In this document: piece by piece, positions 35,034 through 43,973 of the stretch
Numbering within the stretch: the stretch's first letter is position 1
Layout: each line of letters begins with the position of its first letter
Origin: Cytophagales bacterium
Lineage (GTDB): Bacteria; Bacteroidota; Bacteroidia; Cytophagales; Spirosomataceae
Direction of reading: 5' to 3'
DNA length: 64,000 bases
Assembly (NCBI GenBank): GCA_013298125.1
Contig: JAAFJP010000020.1
Coordinates: 55,201-119,200, forward strand
Made by a program: the position numbers and the translations under genes
Notes under the pieces: generated by a model
Databases searched by the model: none
What the model was told of the DNA's origin: nothing
What the model saw: only the letters and a program-made list of their open reading frames with translations

Positions 35034-35209
35034 ACCAAAATTATCTCTTTTTATCCCCCCAAAAAAGAAAAAATCCTATTCTGTGAGACATTTTTAGAAA
35101 ATCTTTGTTCTAATTATATAAAAGGTGTTGGGGTATTAGGTTTTAGGAATCAATGAAGTCCAACATTCTCTCAATCACTCATTCTTTCATTCAACATTAG
35201 ATTTGATTA

Positions 35210-36370
35210 ATGAAAATCGGAATTGTATGTTATCCAACCTACGGCGGTAGTGGCGTAGTAGCCACCGAATTGGGCAAAGCCCTTGCCAAAGTGGGTCATC
35301 AAGTGCATTTTATTACGTATTCTCAGCCTTCGAGATTGGATTTTTTTAACGAAAATATCTATTATCACGAAGTCAGTATTTCGTCATATCCGCTGTTCCA
35401 ATATCTGCCTTACGAGTCAGCTTTGGCAAGTAAGATTGTGGATGTTGTCAGTAACGAACGTCTCGATTTACTGCACGTGCATTATGCCATCCCGCACGCC
35501 TCGGCAGCCTTCTTGGCGAAGCAAATTTTGAAGTCGAAAGGCATTCATATTCCCTTCATCACGACTTTGCACGGAACGGACATTACGCTCGTGGGTAAAG
35601 ACCCATCTTTTGAGCCTGTCGTAACGTTTTCTATCAATGAATCGGACGGTGTAACGGCAGTTTCTGAAAGCCTAAAAAACGAGACGTACGAAGAGTTTGA
35701 AATCGTCAATCACATTGAGGTAATTCCCAATTTTATTGATTTAGAACGCTTCAAAAAACTAAGGAAAGACCATTTCAAAATTGCGATTTGTCCCAACGGC
35801 GAAAAGCTCTTGATGCACACGTCCAATTTCAGAAAAGTGAAGCGAATTGAGGACATTGTACAGGTTTTTTATCGAGTTAATCAACAGATTCCCAGTAAGT
35901 TACTCTTAGTGGGCGATGGTCCAGAACGTACAGGAATTGAAATGCTTTGCCGTGAATTAGGTGTGCAAAATGATGTAAGATTTTTGGGTAAATTAGACGT
36001 AATTGAAGAAGTTTTATCTTTGGCAGATTTATTTTTATTAACTTCCGAAAAAGAAAGTTTCGGACTCGCTGCCCTCGAAGCAATGGCGTGCGAAGTACCC
36101 GTAATTTCATCGGATGCAGGAGGAATTACGGAGGTAAATATTCATGGCGTAACGGGTTTTGTATCAAAGATTGGCGACGTGGATGATATGGCAAAAAATG
36201 CTATTTCGTTGTTGGAAGATGATGAAAAATTAGCACAATTCAAGCACAATGCCCACGAACAAGCCAAACAATTTGATATAGAAAAAATATTACCTTTGTA
36301 TGAAAAATATTACGAACAAGTAACCGCCAAAAGCTGGAAATTCCCAACGCAGATTTGTGCGGAGAAATAG
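35210..36370 (+). CDS. bshA: N-acetyl-alpha-D-glucosaminyl L-malate synthase
   Basis: 386 residues of GT4 glycosyltransferase (GT-B fold). The opening MKIGIVCYPTYGGSGVVATE and HVHYAIPHASAAFLAKQI, HGTDITLVGKDPSF, and NFRKVKRIEDI are hallmarks of BshA. It joins UDP-GlcNAc to L-malate, the first step of bacillithiol synthesis. The C-terminal donor site shows EKESFGLAALEAMACEVPVI. BshB and BshC genes are not adjacent. Confidence 0.93.
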   Translation: MKIGIVCYPTYGGSGVVATELGKALAKVGHQVHFITYSQPSRLDFFNENIYYHEVSISSYPLFQYLPYESALASKIVDVVSNERLDLLHVHYAIPHASAAFLAKQILKSKGIHIPFITTLHGTDITLVGKDPSFEPVVTFSINESDGVTAVSESLKNETYEEFEIVNHIEVIPNFIDLERFKKLRKDHFKIAICPNGEKLLMHTSNFRKVKRIEDIVQVFYRVNQQIPSKLLLVGDGPERTGIEMLCRELGVQNDVRFLGKLDVIEEVLSLADLFLLTSEKESFGLAALEAMACEVPVISSDAGGITEVNIHGVTGFVSKIGDVDDMAKNAISLLEDDEKLAQFKHNAHEQAKQFDIEKILPLYEKYYEQVTAKSWKFPTQICAEK

Positions 36371-36400
36371 GGTTTTATGTTATCTTTGAAGTAAAAAATC

Positions 36401-36622
36401 ATGGAAAAAGAAGAGTCAAACATCGTTGCTTTTACGGGTTATCGAGGAGAGATGACTAAGAATGTTTTGGAAATGGATTCTTTGGAATTGGATGAATGGG
36501 AAAAAGAAACGAATCAAAAAATCAAACATAATCTCTTTGCGATAAATATGCCTTTTGTCCATACGCTCAATGGTAGAATAGTTGCAGAATTGGCAGATGG
36601 GACAATTGAAATTGTTAGGTAA
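36401..36622 (+). CDS. Small protein preceding a zeta-like kinase (putative antitoxin)
   Basis: 73 residues, MEKEESNIVAFTGYRGEMTK at the start, acidic. No family recognised. Its stop is directly followed by the ATG of the kinase-like gene, a spacing typical of toxin-antitoxin pairs, so it may be the antitoxin. Confidence 0.5.
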   Translation: MEKEESNIVAFTGYRGEMTKNVLEMDSLELDEWEKETNQKIKHNLFAINMPFVHTLNGRIVAELADGTIEIVR

Positions 36623-37201
36623 ATGGCAAAAGTTTATATCATTGCGGGTACGCCAGGTGTTGGAAAAAGTACCAGTGGAAAATTTTTTCTACCTCCAACG
36701 ATAGCAATTCTCAATCACGATAATCTTCAACTTTATTTCAAACAAAAGAGTGTAATTGATTATGAAGAACTATCGAATTTAAAAGCTAATGAATTCATTT
36801 TGAGATAATTAGAATCCAATAATGACTTTGGTGTTGAGTTAAACCTCGGATTTGATAATCATTATGAATTACTCCGTTTTATCAAGAAGAAACATTCGCA
36901 TTATACAATTGAAGTCGTGCTTTTTCATACGGATAATATCCAAATTTGTATTGATAGAGCAATTTTACGAGAAAAATTTGGAGGGTATCGTGTAGAGATT
37001 CATGTCATTGAACAAATGTATAAAAACATGATTCCATTACTTCAAAATAATGTTAATTTGATTTATCAAGTACAATTAGTTAATGTTGAAATAGATAGAC
37101 TCAGGATGATTTATCCAAAAAATAAGAAAAATATTCCCTTTGAACTCCCAAATTGGGTAAAATCTCTTGCTCCCGAAACATTAAACCTTGAACAAATCTA
37201 A
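36623..37201 (+). pseudogene. Zeta-toxin-like P-loop kinase with in-frame stop
   Basis: The frame opens MAKVYIIAGTPGVGKSTSGK with a Walker A motif (GTPGVGKST), a typical small P-loop kinase/zeta-toxin start, runs to TAA at 36806, and continues in the same frame LESNNDFGVELNLGFDNHYE to a stop at 37201 with RAILREKFGGYRVEIHVIEQ. The joint ILR-stop-LESNNDFG fits a CAA (Gln) to TAA change. Full length would be 192 residues. A sequencing error cannot be excluded. Confidence 0.75.
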
Positions 37202-37212
37202 AAAATAAATTT

Positions 37213-37467
37213 ATGAGACAAACCGTAAGTTTAACCATAGAAGTAAAAAGGCGGAAAGTAAAGCCTTTGACTGACTTCCTCAAATCAGTTGATATTGACG
37301 TAGTTGAACTTGAAAAAAAACAAGTTCCAGATACTCGTCTCGAAAAAGGAACATTTCAAGAAGGAGAAAAAATAGCTCAGTTTGCGGGGATGTGGGAAGA
37401 AAATCCCAATCGTCTATCTGCAAATGAAATTCGTAAACAAGCATGGCAAAGAAAAAGCACAAGATAG
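37213..37467 (+). CDS. VapB-like antitoxin (putative)
   Basis: 84 residues, basic at the N-terminus (VSLTIEVKRRKVKPLTDFLK) and carrying ENPNRLSANEIRKQAWQRKS at the end. Overlaps the PIN-domain toxin gene by 25 bases. The antitoxin role is inferred from that overlap; I see no clear DNA-binding fold. Confidence 0.6.
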   Translation: MRQTVSLTIEVKRRKVKPLTDFLKSVDIDVVELEKKQVPDTRLEKGTFQEGEKIAQFAGMWEENPNRLSANEIRKQAWQRKSTR

Positions 37468-37850
37468 TTTTACTTGATACAAATATCTTGATTGCTATTC
37501 TCAAAGGTCATAGCCAAGAAACGCAGGAATTTGATGATTTTATCACAGGAAATAGAGGGGCAATTTGTACGGTAAGTATTCTGGAATTATACTATGGAAT
37601 GTTTAAACATGAGACAAAACAGACCAAAGGACTCGTTTCAAAATTGAACAAATTTCATCTCGACAAAGAGATATGTTTAAAGGCAATGGACATAATGTTG
37701 GCTTACCCAACCATGAGACCATCCCTTCCTGATTGCTTAATTGCTGCAACCGCAATAGTCTGTAATTGTGAGCTTTACACCCATAATGTCAAAGATTTTG
37801 ATTACATAAAAGGTGTAAAATTTTACAAACCACAGCTCCCGAAAGAATAA
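37443..37850 (+). CDS. PIN-domain toxin, VapC-like
   Basis: 135 residues. PIN residues: Asp12 in VLLDTNILI, Glu48 in SILELYYG, Asp97 in LPDCLIAATA, and Asp118 near THNVKDFD. VapC toxins are Mg2+-dependent RNases that cut tRNA or rRNA. It is translationally coupled to the preceding antitoxin and is the last gene of the accessory cluster before ndh. Confidence 0.85.
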   Translation: MAKKKHKIVLLDTNILIAILKGHSQETQEFDDFITGNRGAICTVSILELYYGMFKHETKQTKGLVSKLNKFHLDKEICLKAMDIMLAYPTMRPSLPDCLIAATAIVCNCELYTHNVKDFDYIKGVKFYKPQLPKE

Positions 37851-37870
37851 ACCTTGAACGAAATTAAAAA

Positions 37871-37903
37871 GCCAAAAGCCAATAGCTGACAGCCGAAAGC
37901 CAA
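37871..37903 (+). repeat. Single-arm GCCGAAAGC-family repeat
   Basis: GCCAAAAGCCAATAGCTGAC with AGCCGAAAGCC, the same words as the elements near 16 kb, 18.5 kb and 57.3 kb, but without a matching reverse arm close by. It sits just before the ndh start. Confidence 0.5.
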
Positions 37904-37907
37904 AACA

Positions 37908-39191
37908 ATGCCCCTAAATATCCCACAAACCAACCAAAAAAAAGTCATCATCATCGGAGCGGGTTTCGGTGGTTTGCAGGTGGCTCAGAGCCTTGCTGGT
38001 AACGAAGATTTCCAAGTTGTGTTGATTGATAAAAACAATTATCATCAATTTCAACCCCTCTTTTATCAAGTTGCTACGGCTGGACTCGAACCTTCTGCCA
38101 TCTCTTTTCCACTCCGTTTGGCGTTTCATAATTACTCCAATATTCATGTTCGGGTAGCTTCTGTTACCAAGATTATTTCAGAAAAAAACCTTATCGAAAC
38201 AGATTTGGGCGAACTTTCGTATGACTTTTTGATAATGGCGATTGGGGCAGATACCAATTTTTTTGGCAATAAAAATATCCAAGAAAAAGCCCTTCCGATG
38301 AAGTCAGTTGGAGAGGCTTTGGGACTTCGGAATCGACTTTTAGAAAACTTTGAAAGTGCCTTAGTATCTGATAATGAGGACGAAAGGGTGGGTTTGCTGA
38401 ATGTAGTAGTCGTGGGTGGAGGACCCACGGGTGTGGAGGTTTCAGGAACTTTGGCGGAAATGAAAAGGCACGTTTTACCCAAAGATTATCCAGAATTGAA
38501 CTTCGATTTAATGCAAATTTATATCGTAGAATCTGGGGCAGAGCTTTTAGGACCGATGTCCAAAAACGCTCAAGTAAAATCTAAGGAATATCTCGAACAA
38601 TTAGGGGTAAACGTAATGTTAGGAAGTCGAGTTAGTGATTTTGATGGTCAGTACGCTTATTTCAATGATGGCTCAAAAATCAGGACGAACAATTTGGTTT
38701 GGGCGGCGGGCGTAAAAGCCAATTCCATCGAAGGCATCAACCCCGAAATTATGGCGAGAGGCGGGCGGATGAAAGTCAATCGTTATAATCAAATAGAAGG
38801 TTACGATAACATTTTTGCCCTCGGAGACGTTGCATATATGACCGAAGAAAAATTCCCAAATGGACACCCGCAAGTAGCTCAACCCGCCATCCAACAAGGG
38901 AAATTATTAGCCAAAAACCTGATAAATCTCATAAGAGGAAATAATCTTAAAGAGTTCACTTACAGAGATTTAGGTTCAATGGCAACCGTTGGACGAAACT
39001 TGGCAGTGGTGGACTTACCCTTTTGGCGTTTTCAAGGATTCTTCGCATGGCTTACGTGGATGTTCGTACACTTGATGGCAATTGTAGGTGTAAAGAATAA
39101 ACTTCTGATTTTCATCAACTGGCTCTGGAATTATGTGACTTATGACCAGTCGTTGAGGTTAATTATTCGGGCTAAATCACCTAAGAGTTAA
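37908..39191 (+). CDS. ndh: Type II NADH dehydrogenase
   Basis: 427 residues. Two Rossmann motifs: FAD-binding IIIGAGFGGLQVAQSL (about 14-29) and NADH-binding VVGGGPTGVEVSGTLAEM (near 168-185). YHQFQPLFYQVATAGLEPS is the usual quinone-side motif, and ALGDVAYM binds FAD. The C-terminal FFAWLTWMFVHLMAIVGVKN is the membrane anchor. It transfers electrons from NADH to quinone without pumping protons. The ATG at 37908 fits family length. Confidence 0.92.
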   Translation: MPLNIPQTNQKKVIIIGAGFGGLQVAQSLAGNEDFQVVLIDKNNYHQFQPLFYQVATAGLEPSAISFPLRLAFHNYSNIHVRVASVTKIISEKNLIETDLGELSYDFLIMAIGADTNFFGNKNIQEKALPMKSVGEALGLRNRLLENFESALVSDNEDERVGLLNVVVVGGGPTGVEVSGTLAEMKRHVLPKDYPELNFDLMQIYIVESGAELLGPMSKNAQVKSKEYLEQLGVNVMLGSRVSDFDGQYAYFNDGSKIRTNNLVWAAGVKANSIEGINPEIMARGGRMKVNRYNQIEGYDNIFALGDVAYMTEEKFPNGHPQVAQPAIQQGKLLAKNLINLIRGNNLKEFTYRDLGSMATVGRNLAVVDLPFWRFQGFFAWLTWMFVHLMAIVGVKNKLLIFINWLWNYVTYDQSLRLIIRAKSPKS

Positions 39192-39230
39192 AAATTATAA
39201 ATCAATAAATCCACCAATCAAAAAATTACG

Positions 39231-39238
39231 TATCTTTG
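39231..39238 (+). promoter_or_regulatory. -7 promoter box upstream of the hydroxylase gene
   Basis: Perfect TATCTTTG; the ATG follows about 115 bases later. A weaker ATTTTTG at about 39293 is an alternative. Confidence 0.4.
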
Positions 39239-39354
39239 TGGTTATAGTTCAATGAAAAGAGAGGTATCAAGCGTTTTTTATTAAATTAGTACAATTTTTG
39301 CAGTATTTAATTTTCAAGTAAATAACCTAATCCTACGATTAAAAACAAGCATTA

Positions 39355-40005
39355 ATGGAAGCAACACATAGTAATTTAAAACCCAAGCATAAAGGCTCAA
39401 AGCAATTATTCGATAACCCTATTTTAGAGTATCTTTCACATACCCACATTGCTATACCCGTGACGATGTTTTTTGTGTCGGGTGCTGTGTTGGGGTATTA
39501 TGCTTTTACGCACACCAATTTAGAGAGTTGGGTAATCGGTAGTTTATTTATTTCAGGAACGTTAATTTTTACTTTTGTAGAATATTGGGTACATCGTAGC
39601 GTGTATCACATCGAACCAACTACTGAGGCTCGTGCAAAATTTCAGTACGTCGCCCACGGTGTTCATCACGAATATCCAAAAGATAAAACTCGCTTGGCAA
39701 TGCCTCCAATCATTGCGGCGGTGGCAGCGATAACGCTTTTTTCCATATTTTTTGTGTTGATGGGAGAATCAGCCTACGCATTTTTCCCAGGATTTATTTG
39801 GGGATATGCCGCTTATTTGTTGGTGCATTATGCTGTACACGCCTACAATCCTCCCAAAAATTTCATGAAACAATTATGGATAAATCACGCCGTACATCAT
39901 TATAAACATGGAAATGCCGTTTTTGGGGTATCATCTCCACTTTGGGATTATGTGTTTGGAACAATGGCAACGATGGACAAAGCGAAGGTTGCTGAGAATT
40001 TGTAA
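39355..40005 (+). CDS. Fatty acid hydroxylase / sterol desaturase family protein
   Basis: 216 residues, four or more membrane helices, with the histidine boxes of the di-iron hydroxylase family: HRSVYH, HGVHHEYP, HYAVHAYNP and HAVHHYKHG. In Bacteroidetes such proteins may hydroxylate sphingolipid or fatty-acid chains. The substrate is not shown by the sequence. Confidence 0.85.
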   Translation: MEATHSNLKPKHKGSKQLFDNPILEYLSHTHIAIPVTMFFVSGAVLGYYAFTHTNLESWVIGSLFISGTLIFTFVEYWVHRSVYHIEPTTEARAKFQYVAHGVHHEYPKDKTRLAMPPIIAAVAAITLFSIFFVLMGESAYAFFPGFIWGYAAYLLVHYAVHAYNPPKNFMKQLWINHAVHHYKHGNAVFGVSSPLWDYVFGTMATMDKAKVAENL

Positions 40006-40046
40006 ATGAGTTAAAAAGTTCAAGTGTTGTAAAGTTAAAAAGTTTA

Positions 40047-40087
40047 GGACTCCGTAAGAAGAAGCTACTTCTTGCGGAGTTTTTGTT
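40047..40087 (+). terminator. Terminator of the hydroxylase gene
   Basis: A stem GACTCCGTAAGAAG / CTTCTTGCGGAGTTT with a short loop and a T run, 42 bases after the stop. Confidence 0.75.
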
Positions 40088-40088
40088 T

Positions 40089-40096
40089 TATCTTTG
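40089..40096 (+). promoter_or_regulatory. -7 promoter box of the response regulator gene
   Basis: Perfect TATCTTTG. It would place the palindrome 40100-40174 in the 5' untranslated region of the regulator mRNA. Confidence 0.4.
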
Positions 40097-40099
40097 GGG

Positions 40100-40174
40100 A
40101 ACTACTGTAGCTCGAAGTGGTACTTCGAGAATCGTACAATAGCTCTCGAAGTGCCACTTCGAGCTACAGTAGTT
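40100..40174. repeat. Palindrome of hairpins in the regulator leader
   Basis: AACTACTGTAGCTCGAAG ... CTTCGAGCTACAGTAGTT. Each arm is itself a hairpin (CTCGAAGTGGTACTTCGAG and CTCGAAGTGCCACTTCGAG), and together they form a 75-base palindrome. Confidence 0.75.
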
Positions 40175-40189
40175 GTAAAGCCAAGCTAT

Positions 40190-40876
40190 ATGAAAATACT
40201 ACTAATAGAAGACGAACCCAAAACCCTTCAATCCCTCCGACAGGGTTTGGAAGAGAACGGTTTTGAAGTGGATATTGCTTACGATGGCATGATTGGGAAA
40301 CATCTTGCCAAAAAAAATCAATATCAAATCATCGTTACCGACATCATTATGCCAGGAATCAATGGCTTGCAAATGAGCAAAGAATTGCGTCAGGAAGGTA
40401 TCACCACGCCCATTTTGATGCTCACAGCTTTGGGTAGTATTGACGAAAAATTGATGGGTTTTGATGCAGGAGCGGATGATTATTTAGTAAAACCTTTCGA
40501 CTTTTTAGAACTCTTGGCACGTATTAAAGTCTTGGCAAAACGGAGTACCCAAGTACCTGTGCCTGTTACAGGTAACGTACTGGTATATAGCGATTTAGAA
40601 ATGAATTTTGATGCACATTCAGTAACAAGAAGTGGCAGTAAAATCGACCTGACCGCCCGTGAATTTGCCTTGTTAGAATATCTTTTACGCAACCACGGAA
40701 AGGTCATTTCAAAAGCTGATATTGCCGAAAAAGTATGGGATAGTCGTATTGATATGGGTACGAATGTGATAGAAGTTTTTATGACAATGTTACGGAAAAA
40801 AGTAGATAAAAATTATGACACCAAACTCATCCATACGCAATATGGCGTGGGGTATGTGTTGAAGGTGGAGGAGTAG
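40190..40876 (+). CDS. OmpR-family response regulator
   Basis: 228 residues from MKILLIEDEPKTLQSLRQGL. Receiver domain with acidic pocket Glu7-Asp8, phosphorylation Asp51 (VTDIIMP), Thr79 and Lys101 (LVKPFDF); a winged helix follows (about 130-225) with TAREFALLEYLLRNHGKVIS. The frame is open upstream to 40094 but that part translates the palindrome. No histidine kinase gene is adjacent, so its partner is elsewhere. Confidence 0.9.
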   Translation: MKILLIEDEPKTLQSLRQGLEENGFEVDIAYDGMIGKHLAKKNQYQIIVTDIIMPGINGLQMSKELRQEGITTPILMLTALGSIDEKLMGFDAGADDYLVKPFDFLELLARIKVLAKRSTQVPVPVTGNVLVYSDLEMNFDAHSVTRSGSKIDLTAREFALLEYLLRNHGKVISKADIAEKVWDSRIDMGTNVIEVFMTMLRKKVDKNYDTKLIHTQYGVGYVLKVEE

Positions 40877-41150
40877 TTAATTTGAAAATTTGATGATGTA
40901 GAAATTTGAGAATGAATAATTCATTGGAATTAGTTTAGTAAAGGGTGTTGGCGTGGCACGGTTTACGGTGGCTTTAGCAGAGACCGTGCTACGCCTAAAT
41001 GAAGGAGATTATGTTCCCTTGACCAGACGTGGCACGGTCTCCGCCAAAGCCACCGCAAACCGTGCCACATCTCAATACCGAAGATGGTTAATTCATTTTC
41101 AAGCGGTTCGCCGCCCGATCACACATTTTCAAATCTTCAAATTAGATTAA
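40877..41150. repeat. Nested self-complementary element
   Basis: The outer arms are AT-rich: TTAATTTGAAAATTTGATGA near 40877 and CACATTTTCAAATCTTCAAA near 41120. Inside them lies a GC-richer palindrome, 40951-41070, with GCGTGGCACGGTTTACGG on the left and CCGCAAACCGTGCCACA on the right; each inner arm is itself a GGCACGGT/ACCGTGCC hairpin. The outer words match 2682-2785 and 6893-6983. Confidence 0.65.
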
Positions 41151-42172
41151 CGAATTACCCCCAAATCTAACTTCCCAACAACTCCTTTTCCACCAACTGC
41201 CCAAATGCCATTTCCAGAAATACTGATGGCATGAAAAGCGGTTTTGTCGATTTCAGTCCAAGATTTCCCAAAATCTTTTGAGTAACAAGTTCCCGAAGGA
41301 CCAACGGCGATTAGGATTTTCTTTTGATAAATTACTACGCCTTCTTTCAGTCCCACGGGCGTAGTTTGTGGGGCATCTTGCCAAGTTTTTCCACCGTCCG
41401 ATGTTAGTAAAACGTTAGGAATATTTTTGGTAACTTCTTGATAATCACCACCTACGGCTATTCCGTTGAGATTATTCCAAAATCTTAAACCAAACAATCC
41501 ATTGGTTTTTCCTGCGGGCATATTTGTTTTGACGACCTCCCAGTTTTCCCCTTGATTTTCCGTTTTATATACCCGTGCAAACTCACCCCCGCCCGTACAT
41601 ATATAGGCATATTTCCCTCCGAATGTAACGAGACTTGTTCCGCTGGCAGCAAAAGCCGCTTCGTTTTCTTGGTTTTGAGGGATGTTTTCAGGATTAATGG
41701 GTTGCCAAGTTTTTCCACCATCTTTTGTTTTTACGATAAAAAACTTCCCATCAATCGGGTCGCTGAAAGCAATTCCGTTTTGTTTATCCCAAAAATCTAT
41801 TCCATCAAAGAAAACCCCCGCCTGCGTATTTTGATAGACCATCTCCCAAGATTTTCCGCCATCAATGGTTCTGTAAAATTTGGCATTGCCTTTTTCGGCT
41901 TCTCCCGCACTCATCAAGATTGCCGTCTGTGCGTCAAAGGCATGAACGTCTCTAAAATCCAAGGTCTCAGCCCCTTTCACTTGGTTAGTTACCCACGTTT
42001 TTCCACCATCCAATGTTTTCAGAAATGTCCCCTTTGAGCCACTTATCCATACAATTTTATTAGAAACCGCACACACCGTACGAAAACTTGCATCAGTATT
42101 TGAGGCTTGCTTGACCCATTGGGCGTTTATGTGAAACGAAATAAATAGACAGATAAAAATTGTGTTTTTCAT
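41147..42172 (-). CDS. YCF48/BNR-repeat secreted protein
   Basis: 341 residues with a signal peptide (cut near HINAQW). Beta-propeller protein with repeated SxDGGKTW-type motifs: TLDGGKTWV, TIDGGKSWE, TKDGGKTWQ, TSDGGKTWQ, SKDFGKSWT. YCF48-like proteins assist photosystem II in plants and cyanobacteria; heterotroph members have no known job and may bind carbohydrate or partner proteins. Probably periplasmic or outer-membrane associated. Confidence 0.8.
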   Translation of the reverse strand: MKNTIFICLFISFHINAQWVKQASNTDASFRTVCAVSNKIVWISGSKGTFLKTLDGGKTWVTNQVKGAETLDFRDVHAFDAQTAILMSAGEAEKGNAKFYRTIDGGKSWEMVYQNTQAGVFFDGIDFWDKQNGIAFSDPIDGKFFIVKTKDGGKTWQPINPENIPQNQENEAAFAASGTSLVTFGGKYAYICTGGGEFARVYKTENQGENWEVVKTNMPAGKTNGLFGLRFWNNLNGIAVGGDYQEVTKNIPNVLLTSDGGKTWQDAPQTTPVGLKEGVVIYQKKILIAVGPSGTCYSKDFGKSWTEIDKTAFHAISISGNGIWAVGGKGVVGKLDLGVIR

Positions 42173-42225
42173 GTTGAATAATTTAAGGAAGTATTCAATT
42201 AATAAGATATCTACATCTTCGGTTC

Positions 42226-42258
42226 AACTTCCCGAAAGTTTTAAACTTTCGGGAAGTT
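42226..42258. repeat. Perfect 33-base palindrome
   Basis: AACTTCCCGAAAGTTT TAA ACTTTCGGGAAGTT type hairpin in the gap between the YCF48 gene and the DUF4834 gene, 54 bases upstream of the former. With no following T run it is not an obvious terminator for either gene. Confidence 0.7.
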
Positions 42259-42301
42259 CCTCCAAGTCGATATAAGTATGTTTAAGTTTATAATTTTTTA
42301 A

Positions 42302-42340
42302 CAAAAAAAGGCTTGAAATTTTCATTCCAAGCCCTCCAAA
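42302..42340 (-). terminator. Terminator of the DUF4834-like gene
   Basis: A stem AAAAGGCTTGAAA / TTCCAAGCCCT with flanking A and T runs, about 10 bases after the stop at 42351. Confidence 0.6.
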
Positions 42341-42350
42341 AATGATTAAT

Positions 42351-42602
42351 TTATTTTACTTCTTCGTAATCTACGTATTCGCCACCCCCAAAATTTTCTG
42401 AATTTTTTGTATTTTTTTTCGGAACGTAATTAACATCTATATCCCCCTCACGCTTATGTTGAGTTTGGTACGCTTTTTGTGATTGCCGCATATCTTGTTG
42501 AGCTTTGTTTACTTGGCTTACAATGAAGCCTTTTAATGCCCATTTGATTAATCGGGGCATTACATAGATAATTATTGCGAGTATTATTAGAAACTTTAAC
42601 AT
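42351..42602 (-). CDS. DUF4834-like small membrane protein
   Basis: 83 residues from MLKFLIILAIIIYVMPRLIK. The in-frame start at 42647 would add a charged head that spoils the membrane segment. One N-terminal membrane helix followed by a basic/polar cytoplasmic tail, QDMRQSQKAYQTQHKREGDI, and an acidic end. This is the layout of the Bacteroidetes family DUF4834; function unknown. Confidence 0.7.
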   Translation of the reverse strand: MLKFLIILAIIIYVMPRLIKWALKGFIVSQVNKAQQDMRQSQKAYQTQHKREGDIDVNYVPKKNTKNSENFGGGEYVDYEEVK

Positions 42603-42771
42603 CCTTATTCTTTTTAAAATGTACGGTAATTCTTTTCGGGAATACATGAAATAACGTCAAAATTACGAATTAGTTTCCTCCATAATGCCCTTTTTTTGTA
42701 AGTTTTTATGAATGGTCGTACAGTTATTTGAATAGAAATGATAATTTCGCATTTAATAAAACCCTCGGCTC

Positions 42772-43263
42772 ATGAAAAACTGGCTCAAAAACTTGCTATT
42801 CGTTATATTTTCTTTTGTTTTTTTAGGTGTTGGAATGGTGGTGGCGGAGATATTCATTCGTGAAAAAGGTAATCCATTGAAAGACCCTAACTTTTTGGCT
42901 GAACCTCCTGCCGATACAACGTCCTCATTTCCAATTGATTCCACTCAGGGATGGATGGGCGATACTGTAACAATAGACGATAAATATATCAAAAAAGAAC
43001 AATTAACCGAAAAAGCAAAACCGTCAAATACTAAAATGACTGTTACAGGTGACTATGATGTCGTGGTTGGAATGTACGGAGAGAAGGCAAATGCCGAAAG
43101 GCAAATCAAAAAACTCAAAGAATTGGGGTATCAGAATGCTTATAGCTATTTAAAAGCATCTATGAGTGTAGTTAGTGCAGGGCAATATAATGAAGACGAA
43201 GCCCAAAAAATTAAAACAAAACTCGAAAACCAAGGTTTTGATACTAATGTAAAACGTAGGTAG
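42772..43263 (+). CDS. SPOR-domain protein
   Basis: 163 residues. One N-terminal membrane helix (LLFVIFSFVFLGVGMVVAEI), a Pro/Ser/Thr-rich linker and a C-terminal SPOR domain (about 90-163: YDVVVGMYGEKANAERQIKK, and GYQNAYSYLKASMSVVSAGQ). SPOR domains bind septal peptidoglycan freed of stem peptides. A role at the envelope or division site is likely. Confidence 0.8.
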   Translation: MKNWLKNLLFVIFSFVFLGVGMVVAEIFIREKGNPLKDPNFLAEPPADTTSSFPIDSTQGWMGDTVTIDDKYIKKEQLTEKAKPSNTKMTVTGDYDVVVGMYGEKANAERQIKKLKELGYQNAYSYLKASMSVVSAGQYNEDEAQKIKTKLENQGFDTNVKRR

Positions 43264-43464
43264 AATCAATATCCTCCTACAAATAAAGCCTTTATTATCA
43301 GGTTTTTATCAATATCATTAACCAATTACTCATTTCAACAACGAATATTTGTTTGTTTAGTTAAAAATTCGTTATTTGGCAGAACCAACTACAACACATC
43401 TCTTGAATCTTCGTAAGTATTAATTTCATATTATTTTACCAAATTTACCTAAACAACAAAAACA

Positions 43465-43803
43465 ATGAGCAAATTTGATGAAGCTATTGAAACCTATCAA
43501 GGTGAACTTAGCAGCATGGGCATCTCTGTTGATGCAGCCCTTCTTACAGCAGTAGCAAAAGGTTTAGGACCTTCTATCTACAATGCTGATTCTTCAAAAG
43601 TGTCTTCTTCTGACCCAGAGGAATTGGCACGTGTAAAGAACAATTTTCTTATCGGAAAGTTAGGATTAGCCGATGGACCTGATTTAGACGCAGCCATTCA
43701 ATCAGTTGTGGACCAAATGGGAGCATCAAACCGCAACAAGTACAGAGCTATTTTCTATGCTCTTTTGACTATTAAGGTAGGCAAAGAATCATTTTATGCT
43801 TAG
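43465..43803 (+). CDS. DUF2853 protein
   Basis: 112 residues, all alpha-helical. Motifs MSKFDEAIETYQGELSSMGI, GLGPSIYNADSSKVSSSDP and NRNKYRAIFYALLTIKVGKE are characteristic of DUF2853. No function known. Single gene with its own terminator. Confidence 0.85.
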   Translation: MSKFDEAIETYQGELSSMGISVDAALLTAVAKGLGPSIYNADSSKVSSSDPEELARVKNNFLIGKLGLADGPDLDAAIQSVVDQMGASNRNKYRAIFYALLTIKVGKESFYA

Positions 43804-43825
43804 TTAATTTCCAATGCGAGCCAAC

Positions 43826-43863
43826 AAAAAATCCATCCTACAATTGTAAGATGGATTTTTTTA
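43826..43863 (+). terminator. Terminator of the DUF2853 gene
   Basis: Stem AAAAAATCCATC / GATGGATTTTTT with a 12-base loop. Confidence 0.85.
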
Positions 43864-43973
43864 TTCCTAACAACAACAAAAATTGGCAGCCCCCCGACCA
43901 CCAACTTTGTAAACTATTACCTAACCTAAATATATCTTGTATTAAAATGCGAGCGAAGACTAACCTTTACGCC

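Noticed and set aside
40094..40189. N-terminal extension of the response regulator
   Set aside because: It is the translation of the palindrome; the receiver domain starts at MKILLIEDEP.
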